NCBI RefSeq assembly: GCF_001625215.2
Contig: NC_030381.2
Span: forward strand, 43,460,689 to 43,524,688
Reading direction: 5' to 3'
Source: Daucus carota subsp. sativus
Taxonomy: Eukaryota; Streptophyta; Magnoliopsida; Apiales; Apiaceae
DNA length: 64,000 nucleotides
In this document: piece after piece, positions 1 through 12,100 of the stretch
Numbering within the stretch: position 1 is the stretch's first letter
Layout: every line of letters starts with the position of its first letter
Translations under genes and position numbers: made by a program
Notes under the pieces: model-generated
Database searches by the model: none
What the model was told of the DNA's origin: nothing
What the model saw: only the letters and a program-made list of their open reading frames with translations

Positions 1-32
1 GTGTATAATTTTGGCATTTTGGATGTTGTTAG

Positions 33-1447
33 GAGTGTGTTCTATAACCATAAATCCAGAACAAGGGAAGGTGAGTGTGATAGGAAATGTGGATCCTCTG
101 ACGATACTCAAGGAGCTAGAAAAGGGTGGAAAACATGCAGAGCTATGGGGAGGACAGAAGCTTACAAATAACATGATGAATAATCTTAATTTGTTTCACA
201 ACATGCAAGTGCCAAGCAATGGGAAAGGTGGCAAAAGCAACAAGTCTCAGAAGGGTGGAAAAAATCAACAGAACAATGTGAAGCAAATGAAAGGGCATGG
301 AAATCTCAACTTGCCTCAGAAACCAGCTAAGTTTAATATGCCTTTTGATGATGATGAATTTTATGATGATAGTGAGTCTTATGATGATGATGATGGTGGT
401 GAGTTTGAAGATGAAATCTTTGATGGTCACCATCATCATAAGAATAGTTTGAACATTAAAATGAAGCCATTTATGTGTAATGGCCATGGAGCTCTTGGCC
501 CAAAGAATGGTAAAAAAGGAGGTTTAAAAGTGAAGGGCAAGAGTGGTGGGAAAAATGATGGTAAAAATAACAAAGGTGGAAAAGAGAAAAGTGTGTCTAA
601 GTTTACTTCATCACTTAAAGGGCTGTTTAGAAAATCTGATGAGAAAAAGTGCTGCAAAGAGAGCAAAAAAGGTGGATGCCATGGAGGAAAAGGTAGCCAC
701 AAGGGAAGTACAATCAAGAGTGTTGGTAAAAAAGGGAGCAAAGATAGTGGAGGGGTGAAAAATAACAAGAGTGGGGGGTTAAAAGGAGGGGTAAAAAAGA
801 ATGGTAAGGGTAAAAAGAAAGGGGATAATAATGGTGATGGAGCTGGGGAAGGTGGGCACAGTCTTGGTAGCTGGGATCATATGATAAATAATGAAGCAAT
901 AAATGAGAGTAGCTTCAATAAGTCTAGAAAGGGTCATAATGGTGGTTCAGGTGGTAGGAATGTGGGCCACATGGGTCAGATTGGAGATTATCCAATCAAT
1001 CTGATGGGTGGTGATAGCTCGGCCCATACTAACCTAATGGGCCTTGATCAGATGGGCCGGATGAGTAATCATAATCAAAGGGGTCAGATGGGTCAAGTGG
1101 GTCAAATGGGAATTAATCAGATGGGCCAGAATATGAATATGGGTCCAATGGGCCAAATGGGAAATGTTCCAGCAGTTCATGGGCTTCCTGCAGGTGCAGG
1201 ATACTACCAGAACATGGGCCAGGCTTGGAACCAGTACAATCAGCAGCAGCAACAGCAGTTGGCGGCAATGATGATGAATCAACAGCAGGCGGCGGCGCTG
1301 CATGGAAGCGGAATGTACCATCCGGCAATGCAGGGGAGGCCACAGGCAGCAGCCATGAGCTACGGTCCGGCAATGCCGCCGCCGGTGACGATCAATATCA
1401 CTGAATACTTCAGTGATGAGAATCCAAATAATTGCAGCATTATGTGA
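33..1447 (+). CDS. Heavy-metal-associated isoprenylated plant protein (HIPP), 3' exon, partial
   Basis: The reading frame is open from the left edge. The likely exon start is 33, after a TTGTTAG acceptor, because from there it reads as the second half of an HMA fold (ITINPEQGKVSVIG, then LKELEKGGKHAELWG). The metal-binding CxxC half would lie in an upstream exon outside the window. After the HMA tail come Lys/Gly-rich and Asp-rich stretches, a run of MGQMG-type Met/Gly repeats (about 965-1170), a Gln-rich tract and a Pro-rich segment. The protein ends in CSIM, a CaaX box; Met at the last position favours farnesylation. HIPPs are metallochaperone-like or scaffold proteins that attach to membranes through the lipid. 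The visible part, about 471 residues, is long for the family because of the low-complexity insert. The family call is firm; the metal and the partner are unknown. Confidence 0.88.
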
Positions 1448-1895
1448 GTGTTGCGAGCAGATTAACATGTTGTGAACGTGTTAACTGGTTGTTTAAGATT
1501 ATTTGTTGTACACTAGTTTCTTTTTATTCTGTTAAGGTCAACTCGTGGTGTTTTTGCGCTTGTGTAACATGGCAGAATTTAATTGCAACAATTGCTTCTT
1601 CGGATTTTATTATTATTGTTATTTGGACAACACATGGGCAGCTCGTTGGTGCAGACGTGCGCCAAAGGTGCCTAACAAATGGAGTATTTTTGTTTCTTAC
1701 ATACTGCCTAACGAACTCCATGTCATTTATGCGCCTGTTAATTTATATTTTTTGCGTATGCTTTTATTGACCGGTTGGTATAAATGAGTAGAAATACTTT
1801 TAAAAAGTCTAGAATGTTAACTTCAGAGTTTTTATTTCTTTTACAAATACTTTATTAACTTGTTCATTTCTCATTTATATCCATTTTTTTACTTT
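1448..1895. other. 3' flank of the HIPP gene, no gene seen
   Basis: This is AT-rich sequence with short spurious reading frames. It probably holds the 3' UTR of the HIPP gene. The last five bases before the retrotransposon (AAGTA, 1896-1900) form the left target-site duplication. Confidence 0.5.
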
Positions 1896-1900
1896 AAGTA

Positions 1901-2469
1901 TGTTAGATATAATTGATGATTACTAATGTTCTTAAAGTTTGTTTTAGAACAGGAATCATCAGAGTTTAATATGGAAGCTGATCAGAGTTTAGTAAAGTCT
2001 GACAGAGTTTGATAAAGTCTGACAGAGTTTGATAAAGTCTGATCAGAGTTTACATAGTCAAGACTCGACAGAGTTTACACGTGGAAAAAGCTCAGAAGCG
2101 GATATACTTCAAGGAAGGATAGAAGCGGAGGAGTGATTTGCTGACTATGGAAACTAAACAGAAAACTGGAGCAATCTTTGATTGATAGAATTCATAGCTG
2201 ATTTATAGGATATCAAATCAGAGATTGATTTTGTAACTGTGTCTATATAAACACAGATTAGGGTTACTCTATATGAGTTGAGTTATCGAGTATATTTTAC
2301 AGAACCCTAGCAGCTCTTAGTGATACATTATAAGTCACTGAGAGAGTTTTTGTAACCATTCAAGCTTTGTGAATAAGAGTTTACTGCTTTCAAGCTCTTA
2401 TATTGTCTTACTGTGTTACAGATTGTGATCACTATATCAGATTATATAGTGAATTTATAGGACCTAACA
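1901..2469 (+). repeat. 5' LTR of element 1
   Basis: TGTTAG...CTAACA, 569 bp, matched by 13088-13656. A TATA-like TATATAA lies at 2244-2250. Upstream of it, in U3, six copies of CAGAGTTT lie between 1960 and 2076 (starts 1960, 1983, 2003, 2023, 2044, 2069), alternating with AAAGTCTGA. Confidence 0.96.
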
Positions 2470-2471
2470 AG

Positions 2472-2483
2472 TGGTATCAGAGC
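2472..2483 (+). promoter_or_regulatory. Primer-binding site, initiator-Met tRNA type (element 1)
   Basis: TGGTATCAGAGC, two bases after the LTR end, is the standard copia minus-strand primer site complementary to the 3' end of initiator Met-tRNA. Confidence 0.93.
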
Positions 2484-2525
2484 CAGCTCTGTTAAGATTA
2501 CTACAGTGAGATCTTAAACACAATC

Positions 2526-4757
2526 ATGTCTGAAAAATCACAAGCTTCATCCTTTAGAGTTCCAATCCTTAAGGCATCTGAATATCCAGTCTGGAAAGAG
2601 AGAATGATAATATTCTTAGACTCTGTTGATCCAGAATATCTTGACAGGATCTTTGATGGACCACATATGCCCACCAAGCTCTCTGTTGGGCTTGCTGATG
2701 AACCTCAGAAGATGGTTCCAAAAGAAAAGAAAGATTATACCCCTGAGGACATCCTGTCAATTAGTAAAGACTCAAAGGTGAAACACCTTTTGCACAGTGC
2801 CCTTGACAATGCAATGTCTAATAGGGTAATTGGGTGCAAAACTGCTAAACAAATCTGGGATGCTCTGGAAACCAGATGTCAAGGAACTCAGGCCATTAAG
2901 AAAAACAGAAAAACAATCCTTACACAGGAGTATGAGCACTTTGACTCAAAATCTGGTGAGTCTCTGACAGATCTGTATGACAGATTTGTCAAACTGTTGA
3001 ATGACTTATCTCTGGTGGACAAGGAATATGATCTTGAAGACTCAAATCTCAAATTCCTTCTGGCTCTTCCTGAAAAATGGGATTTGAAAGTCACCACAAT
3101 AAGAGACAATCTTGATCTTGGAGAAATGTCTCTTGATGATGTTTATGGAAGACTGAAGACTCATGAACTTGAAATGGAGCAAAGGAGCAAACGTCATGGA
3201 GGAAAATCAAAGTCTGTTGCTCTGAAAGTTCAAGAAGAAGCTGCTAAAAGCAAAGGAAAAGCTCATGTCACAAAGTCTGACATTGAGTCATCAAACTCTG
3301 ATGACTCAAACTCTGATGTTCCCTCAGACTCTGAAGAAAGTGATGATGAGATGATGCAGTTAGCAGCATTGATGGTGAAAAGCTTCAAGAAGTTGGCCTA
3401 CAAAAAGTTCAACAAAGGCAAAAGTTTTCCAAGGAAAGACAGAAACTCTGACAGAGTTTATGACAAGAAGAACTTTAAGAAGAATGAGGGCAAAGAAGGA
3501 AAAGCTGGAAAAGCTGACAAGTATACCTGTTTCAACTGTGGTGAAAAGGGACACTTTGCATCTGAATGCAAGAAAGCCAAGAAGGAAAAAGAAAAGGCCT
3601 TTATCACCAAGAAAGGAAACTGGACAGATACTTCTGATTCAGAAGAAGAAGTCAATTATGCTCTGATGGCAAACACTGACAACAACTCTGAATCTCCTGC
3701 TAAGGTACCTCATTCTACTCTTGCCTTTGATACTGAAGATATAACTGAGTTAAGATTGTTTCTTAAAACTTTGCATACCAGCTTTAGAGATCAGACTTTA
3801 GAAAATGAAAGATTAAAATCTGAAACTCTAAGTGTAAAGAAAAGGAATGACTATCTAGAAAAAGAATTAGTTCAGATGTTGGAAGTTCAGAAAGAAAGAG
3901 ATGATGCTGTCATTGTCAAAGATGAATTATTAAAGAGGTATGCATCTCTTCAATCAGAACTTGCTAAGGAAAGGGAAATTATTAAAACATGGACTAATTC
4001 AGGCAAAACTACTCAGGATATCTTAGGTAGTGGAAACTGGAAGAAGGGACTAGGTTACACTGATAACTCAGAAGCTGAGTCATCAAAAACAGAGTTTATT
4101 AAAACTCAAAAACCTAAGGTTAAACCTGTCAAATTTGTTGTTGAATCCTCTAAGTCTAAACAGAGTAGACCAAAATCAGAGATTAACAAAAATTTAAAAT
4201 CTGATAAGCCCAAACAGGTTAACATAGGACTGATGACTCAGAAACAGCTTAAACACAAGCTTAAAGAAGTAAAGTCTGATGACAAAAACAAGGAGCCTAG
4301 GAAGAACAGAAATGGCAAGATTGGAATAGACAAGAGTAATAACTATATGCCTGTTCCAAATGCACCTAGGAAGACATGCCATAACTGTGGTAATACTAAT
4401 CATCTTGCTAATTTTTGCAGGAAGAACAAGGACATTAACTCTTTACCTACAAAGTCTGGAGTTAGAAAAAGTAGTATTAGATATAAACCACAAGATCCAT
4501 GTTTTCATTGTGGTAGTTTATGGCATTCTATTTATACTTGCAAAGAATATCATAGTTTGTATTATGATTATTATCAATTGAAACCTTCTTTGAAGAAGTT
4601 TAATAAAAGCTCTGCAAGTACAAAATCTGTTTCTAGTACAAACTCTGTTGCAAAGTCTGTTAGCTCAAACTCTGATAATAATACCGCTGCAAAAGCTAAC
4701 AAACTTAATAAGGCCAAGGGATCCAAGCAAGTCTGGGTCCTTAAAACTAACAATTAG
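2526..4757 (+). CDS. gag: gag polyprotein of element 1
   Basis: 743 residues starting from the first ATG after the primer site. The N-terminal 200 residues are a UBN2/DUF4219-type copia gag core (WKERM... near the start, IWDALE around residue 115). A Ser/Asp-rich linker follows. Three CCHC zinc knuckles lie at about residues 335-348 (CFNCGEKGHFASEC), 618-631 and 659-672, with a charged coiled-coil-like stretch at about 405-490 between the first and second. Gag packages element RNA into virus-like particles. The frame ends at TAG (4755-4757). Pol is in the same frame, but a second stop (TGA, 4767-4769) lies between them. The Asn-Ser-Asp repeats are encoded by the AACTCTGAT word that recurs throughout the element. 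Confidence 0.93.
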   Translation: MSEKSQASSFRVPILKASEYPVWKERMIIFLDSVDPEYLDRIFDGPHMPTKLSVGLADEPQKMVPKEKKDYTPEDILSISKDSKVKHLLHSALDNAMSNRVIGCKTAKQIWDALETRCQGTQAIKKNRKTILTQEYEHFDSKSGESLTDLYDRFVKLLNDLSLVDKEYDLEDSNLKFLLALPEKWDLKVTTIRDNLDLGEMSLDDVYGRLKTHELEMEQRSKRHGGKSKSVALKVQEEAAKSKGKAHVTKSDIESSNSDDSNSDVPSDSEESDDEMMQLAALMVKSFKKLAYKKFNKGKSFPRKDRNSDRVYDKKNFKKNEGKEGKAGKADKYTCFNCGEKGHFASECKKAKKEKEKAFITKKGNWTDTSDSEEEVNYALMANTDNNSESPAKVPHSTLAFDTEDITELRLFLKTLHTSFRDQTLENERLKSETLSVKKRNDYLEKELVQMLEVQKERDDAVIVKDELLKRYASLQSELAKEREIIKTWTNSGKTTQDILGSGNWKKGLGYTDNSEAESSKTEFIKTQKPKVKPVKFVVESSKSKQSRPKSEINKNLKSDKPKQVNIGLMTQKQLKHKLKEVKSDDKNKEPRKNRNGKIGIDKSNNYMPVPNAPRKTCHNCGNTNHLANFCRKNKDINSLPTKSGVRKSSIRYKPQDPCFHCGSLWHSIYTCKEYHSLYYDYYQLKPSLKKFNKSSASTKSVSSTNSVAKSVSSNSDNNTAAKANKLNKAKGSKQVWVLKTNN

Positions 4758-4769
4758 TGGTCTTTGTGA

Positions 4770-7700
4770 TTGCAGGGCAACAGGAAGAATATTCTAGTCT
4801 TGGACAGTGGATGTTCAGGACACATGACTGGAAATAAGTCCCTGCTGTCAGAGTTTGTGGAGAAGGCTGGCCCAAGTGTTTCTTATGGAGATGGCAACAT
4901 AGGAAGGACTCTGGGATATGGCAACATCAATCTTGGAAATGTCATCATATCAAATGTAGCTCTTGTTCAAGGGCTAAAACACAATTTACTCTCTGTCAGT
5001 CAAATCTGTGACAGAGGATATCATGTTGATTTCTATGAAGAACACAGTGAGATAGTAAGCAAGTCAACAGGCAAAGTGGCAGTGATCGCTCACAGACATG
5101 GGAATATTTATGAAATCCACTTGCCTACAAACTCTGAAGGAAAAGCAATCTGCTTGTCTACAAGGATCTCTGCAGAAGAAAGTTGGAAGTGGCATAAGAA
5201 GCTCTCACACCTAAACTTCAACTCCATAAATGAGCTTATAAAGAAAAAGCTTGTGAGAGGACTCCCTGAATCACTACTTACATCTGATGGATTATGTGAT
5301 TCATGTCAAAAGGCCAAGCAGAGAAAGACATCCTTCAAGAGTAAGACTGAATTCTCAATAAAGAAACCATATCATCTTCTACATGTTGATCTATTTGGAC
5401 CAGTTAATGTACCATCCATTGCAAGGAAGAAATATGCTCTTGTCATTGTTGATGAATATACCAGATACACTTGGGTATATTTTCTTCACTCTAAAGATGA
5501 AACAGCCTTGCATCTGATGGATCATGTGACACAACTGAACCATGGATCTGAAGACAAAGTGAAGATCATTAGAAGTGATAATGGAACTGAGTTCAGAAAT
5601 TCAACAATGGAAGAGTTCTGCAAAGAAAGAGGTGTAGTGCAACAATTCTCTGCACCTGGTACACCACAGCAAAATGGTGTAGTTGAAAGGAAAAACAGGA
5701 CTCTTATAGAAGCTGCCAGAACTATGCTTGATGAGGCTAAATTGCCTACTTATTTCTGGGCAGAAGCTGTTCAAACAGCCTGTTTCACTCAAAATGCAAC
5801 CTTGATTAATAAGCATGGCAAGACCCCATATGAGATGGTGAAGAAAAAGAAGCCAAATCTGAAGTATTTTCATATATTTGGGTGCAAATGCTTTGTCTTG
5901 AAGACTCATCCAGAACAGCTTACCAAGTTTGATCTAAAAGCTGATGAAGGCATCTTTGTAGGTTATCCTCTGATAACAAAGGCCTTCAGAGTCTACAATC
6001 TAAGAACCAAGGTGATCACGGAATCCATACATGTGTCATTTGATGACAAGAAAATCATGGGCTTAACTGATATGGATGATCATGAAGAACTGCATTTTGA
6101 AAATGAAGAAATATTCTCTGATTCAATAAACTCTGATGAGCAGTCAAACTCTGACTGTGAAAAAGATACAGCAAACTCTGATGAAAATTTACAAGTTCAT
6201 GATGATGGAGCACTTGCTGAGGGGGAGCATCAGAATGTTTCAGACTCTACCCAAGATTCCTCAGAGAATGCTGACTCAAACTCATCAGAGAATACTGATT
6301 CAAACTCTGATAGCACAAATACAGGGGGAGCTACAGAGAATAATCAACAGAATCAAGAGAGCATGGATCAAGGGGGAGGATCCAATGATGAAAATGGTCA
6401 ACTTCCACATGCTAGAAAGTGGACAAAATCTCACACACCTGATTTAATAATTGGAAATCCAGAAGCAGGTGTGCAAACAAGGACAGCTACAGCAAATGAG
6501 TGTTTACATCATTGCTTTCTGTCTCAAACTGAACCAAAGAAAGTGGAGGAAGCTCTTCAAGATGCTGACTGGATTCAAGCCATGCAAGAGGAGCTAAATG
6601 AGTTTGAGAGGAACAAAGTATGGACCCTAGTACCAAGACCTAAAGACAGATCCATAGTTGGTACAAAATGGGTGTTCAGAAACAAAACTGACAGTGAGGG
6701 TGTCATTACAAGAAATAAAGCAAGGCTTGTGGCAAAAGGGTATTCACAACAGGAAGGTATTGATTATGATGAGACATTTGCTCCAGTTGCAAGATTGGAG
6801 GCAATCAGAATCTTTCTGGCCTATGCTGCTCACAAGAAATTCAAAGTATTTCAGATGGATGTCAAAAGTGCTTTTCTAAATGGGAAACTGGATGAAGAGG
6901 TATATGTTGAACAACCTCCAGGTTTTGTGGATCCACAACATCCAGACTATGTCTACAGGTTGGACAAAGCACTTTATGGACTAAAGCAGGCTCCAAGGGC
7001 ATGGTATGAAACTCTAGCTCAATTTCTTCTTGAAAGTGGATTTACTAGAGGTACCATAGATAAAACTCTGTTTTATTTGAATCATGGCAATGATCTGCTT
7101 TTAGTTCAAATCTATGTTGATGACATTATTTTTGGCTCCACTAATGCTAAACTCTGTCAAAGATTTGCCAAGCTCATGCAGTCTAGGTACCAAATGAGCA
7201 TGATGGGAGAACTCAGTTATTTTCTGGGTTTACAAGTTGAACAGACTGAAGATGGGATTTTTATAAATCAAGCCAAGTATACCAGAAATCTTTTAAAGAA
7301 ATTTGGTATGCAAGACAGTTCTGCTGCAACTACTCCTATGGCAACAGCAACAAAACTAGACAAAGATACTGGTGCATCAGTGGATATCACAAACTATAGA
7401 GGAATGATTGGATCATTGCTTTATCTGACTGCAAGTAGACCAGACATTATGTATGCCACATGTCTATGTGCAAGATTTCAGGCAGATCCAAGAGAACCTC
7501 ATCTGATTGCAGTAAAGAGGATATTCAGATATCTCAAGGGAACCACATCATTGGGACTATGGTACCCTAGAGAATCAGATTTTAGTCTTATTGGATACTC
7601 TGATGCAGATTTTGCAGGTTGCAAAATTGACAGGAAAAGCACAAGTGGGAGTTGTCAATTTCTGGGTGGAAGACTAGTTTCTTGGTACAGTAAGAAGCAG

Positions 7701-8057
7701 AAGTCCATCTCAACATCAACAGCAGAATCAGAGTATATTGCTGCAGGCAGCTGTTGTGCTCAAATTCTTTGGATGAAGAATCAACTGTTGGACTATGGGT
7801 TATCCTTCTCTAAAATTCCTATTTATTGTGATAACCAAAGTGCTATTGCTATGACAGGAAATCCAGTTCAACATTCTCTGACAAAGCACATCAGTATAAG
7901 ATATCATTTTATAAGGGAGCATGTGGAGGAAGGAACCATTGAACTTCACTTTGTTCCTACTGAACAGCAGCTAGCGGATATTTTCACCAAGCCATTAAGT
8001 GAAGCAACTTTTACTAGGCTGGTGAATGAGCTAGGAATGATATCAGGAACTGAGTAA
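4770..8057 (+). CDS. pol: pol polyprotein of element 1 (protease, integrase, RT, RNase H)
   Basis: 1095 residues, open from just after a TGA at 4767-4769; there is no ATG at the start (first codon TTG), so the coordinate is the open-frame limit. In order: protease DSG at residues 12-14; HHCC GAG-pre-integrase zinc region around 135-185; integrase D207, D270 and E306 in [14 protein letters not shown] and NGVVERK; reverse transcriptase with [11 protein letters not shown] and YVDD near 782; RNase H with DADFAG, STAESEY and a terminal LADIFTKPL block. All catalytic motifs are present and I saw no internal stop. The Ser/Asn-rich linker between integrase and RT (6100-6400) holds four AAACTCTGA words and three GGGGGAG words. 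Confidence 0.95.
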   Translation: MQGNRKNILVLDSGCSGHMTGNKSLLSEFVEKAGPSVSYGDGNIGRTLGYGNINLGNVIISNVALVQGLKHNLLSVSQICDRGYHVDFYEEHSEIVSKSTGKVAVIAHRHGNIYEIHLPTNSEGKAICLSTRISAEESWKWHKKLSHLNFNSINELIKKKLVRGLPESLLTSDGLCDSCQKAKQRKTSFKSKTEFSIKKPYHLLHVDLFGPVNVPSIARKKYALVIVDEYTRYTWVYFLHSKDETALHLMDHVTQLNHGSEDKVKIIRSDNGTEFRNSTMEEFCKERGVVQQFSAPGTPQQNGVVERKNRTLIEAARTMLDEAKLPTYFWAEAVQTACFTQNATLINKHGKTPYEMVKKKKPNLKYFHIFGCKCFVLKTHPEQLTKFDLKADEGIFVGYPLITKAFRVYNLRTKVITESIHVSFDDKKIMGLTDMDDHEELHFENEEIFSDSINSDEQSNSDCEKDTANSDENLQVHDDGALAEGEHQNVSDSTQDSSENADSNSSENTDSNSDSTNTGGATENNQQNQESMDQGGGSNDENGQLPHARKWTKSHTPDLIIGNPEAGVQTRTATANECLHHCFLSQTEPKKVEEALQDADWIQAMQEELNEFERNKVWTLVPRPKDRSIVGTKWVFRNKTDSEGVITRNKARLVAKGYSQQEGIDYDETFAPVARLEAIRIFLAYAAHKKFKVFQMDVKSAFLNGKLDEEVYVEQPPGFVDPQHPDYVYRLDKALYGLKQAPRAWYETLAQFLLESGFTRGTIDKTLFYLNHGNDLLLVQIYVDDIIFGSTNAKLCQRFAKLMQSRYQMSMMGELSYFLGLQVEQTEDGIFINQAKYTRNLLKKFGMQDSSAATTPMATATKLDKDTGASVDITNYRGMIGSLLYLTASRPDIMYATCLCARFQADPREPHLIAVKRIFRYLKGTTSLGLWYPRESDFSLIGYSDADFAGCKIDRKSTSGSCQFLGGRLVSWYSKKQKSISTSTAESEYIAAGSCCAQILWMKNQLLDYGLSFSKIPIYCDNQSAIAMTGNPVQHSLTKHISIRYHFIREHVEEGTIELHFVPTEQQLADIFTKPLSEATFTRLVNELGMISGTE

Positions 8058-9181
8058 ACATATTGGTTAGATCTTTAAAATTTAACTTGTCAAATTTACC
8101 ATATGTATTACTCACACAACTGTCATGATATACTCTGATTGATAAAATCTGATGACATTCTCTGATAATATACTCTGTTTGCTTTACTCTGATAACATTC
8201 TCTGATAATATTCTCTGATGCTTCTACAACTCTGAATCTTGATAAGTGATCTCATTTTTTTTATCTTCTCTGAGACAAAACACCTATGAAGATACCATGA
8301 AGCATGTTCTGAATGAGTAATCATGAATCTCAGCTAAGTTCCTTAATCCTGATCTCAATTTTGTGCTACACCAGTTCACACTATGCATGCTGATATCATT
8401 GAGACTCTACTACTTCACATATCTTAATTATAAGTGAGACTGATTAATTTAAATTTTCTCTCATATACTAGACAGTGATTATAAACTCTGATGTTTTTAT
8501 TACCTGAGACAAAACCCCTGAAAAATAAGCATGGTACTCCTTTGAGATCTTAGATGTTAATAAATTATTCAAAGTCTACCTTATAATTACGAAATTGTGA
8601 AATTTTATATTCTCTGATTTAACATGACCACACACATTTCACAAGCACATTATTGAGCTATGGATTTCAGAACAAACTCTGATTTATTGATGAATATTCT
8701 GAAAATTATGTCTTTATTCTGAGGTTCGCAGAAATTTAATTTCTTTGTCTTAAATCTCAGAGTTTAAAAAAAAAAAAACTCGAGAGATTTAATCTTGATT
8801 TTTTTTTTTCTCAAATATTCAGAGAATGTGAAGAGAATGTGTTTCAAACGGATATATTATTAGTGAGTTTACATGCAAAACATTTTAATAGGAGAACGTG
8901 TAATCAGCATTTATTACTGCGCATGTTTTACTGCAATCATGATTACTACTCTCGTTTCTCCATCCCACTAACACTCATCTACCAGTTACATTTTGACAGG
9001 TGTCTGATTGAACAAAAAGCCCATGCGTGCTCAGTTCAACAAAATCTGAAGAGTTTTTCAGATCAGATTTTATTGCTTATTATTCACCTTCTAAACAAAA
9101 CTCTTACACTCTGTTCTCTGAAATTCAAAATCTTCGTCTACACATTTCCTCAAACATCTTCTTTTCATAATCTCTGTTCTA
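8058..9181 (+). other. Non-coding spacer between pol and ORF3 of element 1
   Basis: No convincing gene. The first 200 bases contain a dense run of ACTCTGA/TTCTCTGAT words (about 8130-8225), with further copies at 8483 and 8674. A 125-residue open frame at 8839-9216 overlaps the ORF3 start, starts from no good context and resembles nothing I know. The spacer probably acts as the leader for ORF3 expression. Confidence 0.6.
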
Positions 9182-12100
9182 ATGGCCACTACAGCTTTTA
9201 TCTTGGCAGGTGTTGAATTCGTTCCTAATAACTATGCAGCCATCCTTGACACTGCTGAAGCCCCAAGGGATTATCATCCCTTTCAGCGATTCTTGGCACA
9301 AAGTGTCATCGGTACCGCTCTCACCGCTCCTGCAAGACTTTCAGGAAGCCAAATCATCAGCTTTTGGAAGACGGGTGCATATGACAATGGTGGTGCAGAT
9401 GGATCACCATCAATTGTGTTTTCCTATGACGGGGAGGAGTATGCAGTTACCCCAGCAACAGTTCGTCAGGCACTTAACTTGCCAGAACATTCTGCGTACA
9501 TTACCAATGGAGATGCAAATCTCAGATCAATGATGCTTGAATTGGGGTACTACGAATCTCTGGATAAACTGGGTCAGTTGAAGCGTCCATGGCTCAATAA
9601 GGAGTGGAGTTTTTTCTTTGATTGCGTTACCAGAGCTTTCCAGAAGAAATCTACAAACTGGGATGCTATTCCAATGGACATGCTACAAATCGGGTATTCT
9701 CTGATCTATTCTACTGCTTTTGATTTTGGTAGATTAGTTCTTAGAAATATTGGTGAAAGAATGCTTGAGAACAGGAATGTTATATATTTCTCAAGATTTG
9801 GCCAATTGTTGTTTAATGCCACTGTTGGAGAAGTGGATTTTGATGCTGCAGATGAGATCAAACCTTTTAAACTTCATAAAAGGGCTTTTAAGGATCTCAT
9901 ATCTAAAGATGAGAAGAGACCAGTTCTCAGGCCTCTGCAAATCCCAGCTCCTTTCAGAGCAAGGCTGAACCTTCCTCAGGAACCACAACAACAGCCTCAA
10001 CAACCTCAACCACAACATCCAACCTCTCCCACAATCACCAGAAAACAAAGATCATCAACCACAAAACCATCCAAATCTACAAAGTCTGATGACCAACCCT
10101 CTACAACCAAAACCAGAACCTCTGTTGATACACAAGTTCTAAAGACAAAGTCTGATAAACCAGCAAACTCTGATGCTGCAAACTCTGATAATGTCCACAA
10201 TGAAGCTGCTTCTCCTCCAAAGCAGAAGAAAAGAAGAAGACTTGTTGCAGCATATGAATATGATGATCTAGAAACTGCACAAGTTGCAAACTCTGAACCT
10301 ACTCCTGCAACAGTCTCTGAACCTGTTCAAGTCAGTCCTCAAAAGCCAGCTCGATTCAAAAGAAGGGCTCAAAAGCCTGCAAGGGCAAAAGTTCCAATCA
10401 CTGAAATAACAGACTTCACAGTTGAGGAAGAACAAACACCATCAACTACAGTAGCTGCAAATTCTCAAGCTCTGATGGTGCTTCCTATCACAGCTGTTCC
10501 TCTGACATCTCCTACAGCATCTTCAACTTCATCTGAGGTAGATGAAGAAATTGTTTGCAAGGAACCTATAACATCTGAAGCTGGAGCAAATATGTCTGAT
10601 CTTCATACTCCAGTATCTGATCATGGACCCTCTACTCCAATTCCTACTTCTCCAATGAAAATTCCAGAGGGTGCCATAGTTCATGATACAGCTCCAGACA
10701 ACTACAGGTCTGATGTAGTTGATGAAACTGACAAAGTAGCTGTGGAAGCTCTACAGTCTCTTGCTCAGACTGGTGCAGAGTCTATCAAATCACAGTCTGA
10801 AGCTAAAGGAACATCTGCTCAAGATACTATGGAGAAAGTTGCTGATCCTGCAACTGACAAGGCAAACTCTGATGATGATGATGACAGTTCAGATACAAGC
10901 AAGGATGAAAATGATGAAGTTCCTCTGACTCAACAAAAGTGGGAGTCTACTAGCCAGTACAATGCCAGGCTACAAACTCTGACCACAGACTCTGAGCCAC
11001 TTCCCAGGGATCTTCAAGTTGATCCTCCAAATGAAGTATGGGATAAACTCTGGTTGAGTCACCAGCATTCCTTGGAAACACCTAAAGCTGAAGAGTTCTT
11101 ATCTATGGCAGAACAGAAAATTACAAACTCTGATGTTATGTCAAGCCTCAAGGGCACAATTCTATATCTGAAGACATTTCATCCTGCTCATGCCCAGACA
11201 TCTAAATCAATAGATGGTCTAAGAACAGAGGTGGCAAAAGTCAAGGAGACAAATGAACTGGAAAAGAAAAGGACCATCAATCCTATGAAAGAGAATGTAC
11301 AGAAGCTGGTAACTGCTAATGAATCTCTGGACAAACGGATGACCATGATTGAATCACATCAAGAAAAGATGTCCAAACAGCTTGAAGCCATACAAACTTC
11401 ACTTTCTCTGATCACATCCATATTGATTCCTGATGAGGATGATGTCAAAAAGGGGGAGAGAGTAGCTCAAGTCAAATGCAAGTCTACTACTCAAACTCTG
11501 AAGAGGAAGAAGAAGGATGATGATGATGATATTGATGATTTCACCAAGCACAAGAGATTTCAAGCAGGGACTGGTGGAAGAGTTTCAAACTCTGACAGTC
11601 AGAAACAATCTAAGCAAAGCACAAAGTCTGGTCCAACTCACAACATCACATCTGGATCTAATCAAAGACCAGTGACTGGATCAGACAAACCCATGACTGA
11701 TGAAGAGCTTGCTAGATTGGTTTTTGAACAGGAAAATCCAGAAGCAAATTTGGATTTGGAGTTGATTGCTGCAGAGGAAGCTGAGTTGAAAAAGGAACAT
11801 ATTGAAGCCATAAACTCTGGAAAGATCCAAAAGCCTGCAAAGTCAACTACCAATCCAAAAGAAAAAGGAATACTGATCAAGGAATCTACTGTTGCTGATC
11901 AGAGTTTACCAGTCAAAAAGGTATACTCTGAAGATGAATACACCTCCAAGGGTAAAAGCAAAGTAGATGAAAATCTGGAGAAAGGCTGGGAAAAGAAGAA
12001 GCCTACAACCTCTGACAAGGATCAAGTTGTGAAGGAAAAGAAAACAGAAGCTGCAATCTCTGACAAAGCTCATGTTGCAGAACCTCAAAAAGAAGGATTG

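Noticed and set aside
8839..9216. 125-residue open frame before ORF3 of element 1
   Set aside because: It overlaps the ORF3 start in another frame, has no motif and lies in the AT-rich spacer.
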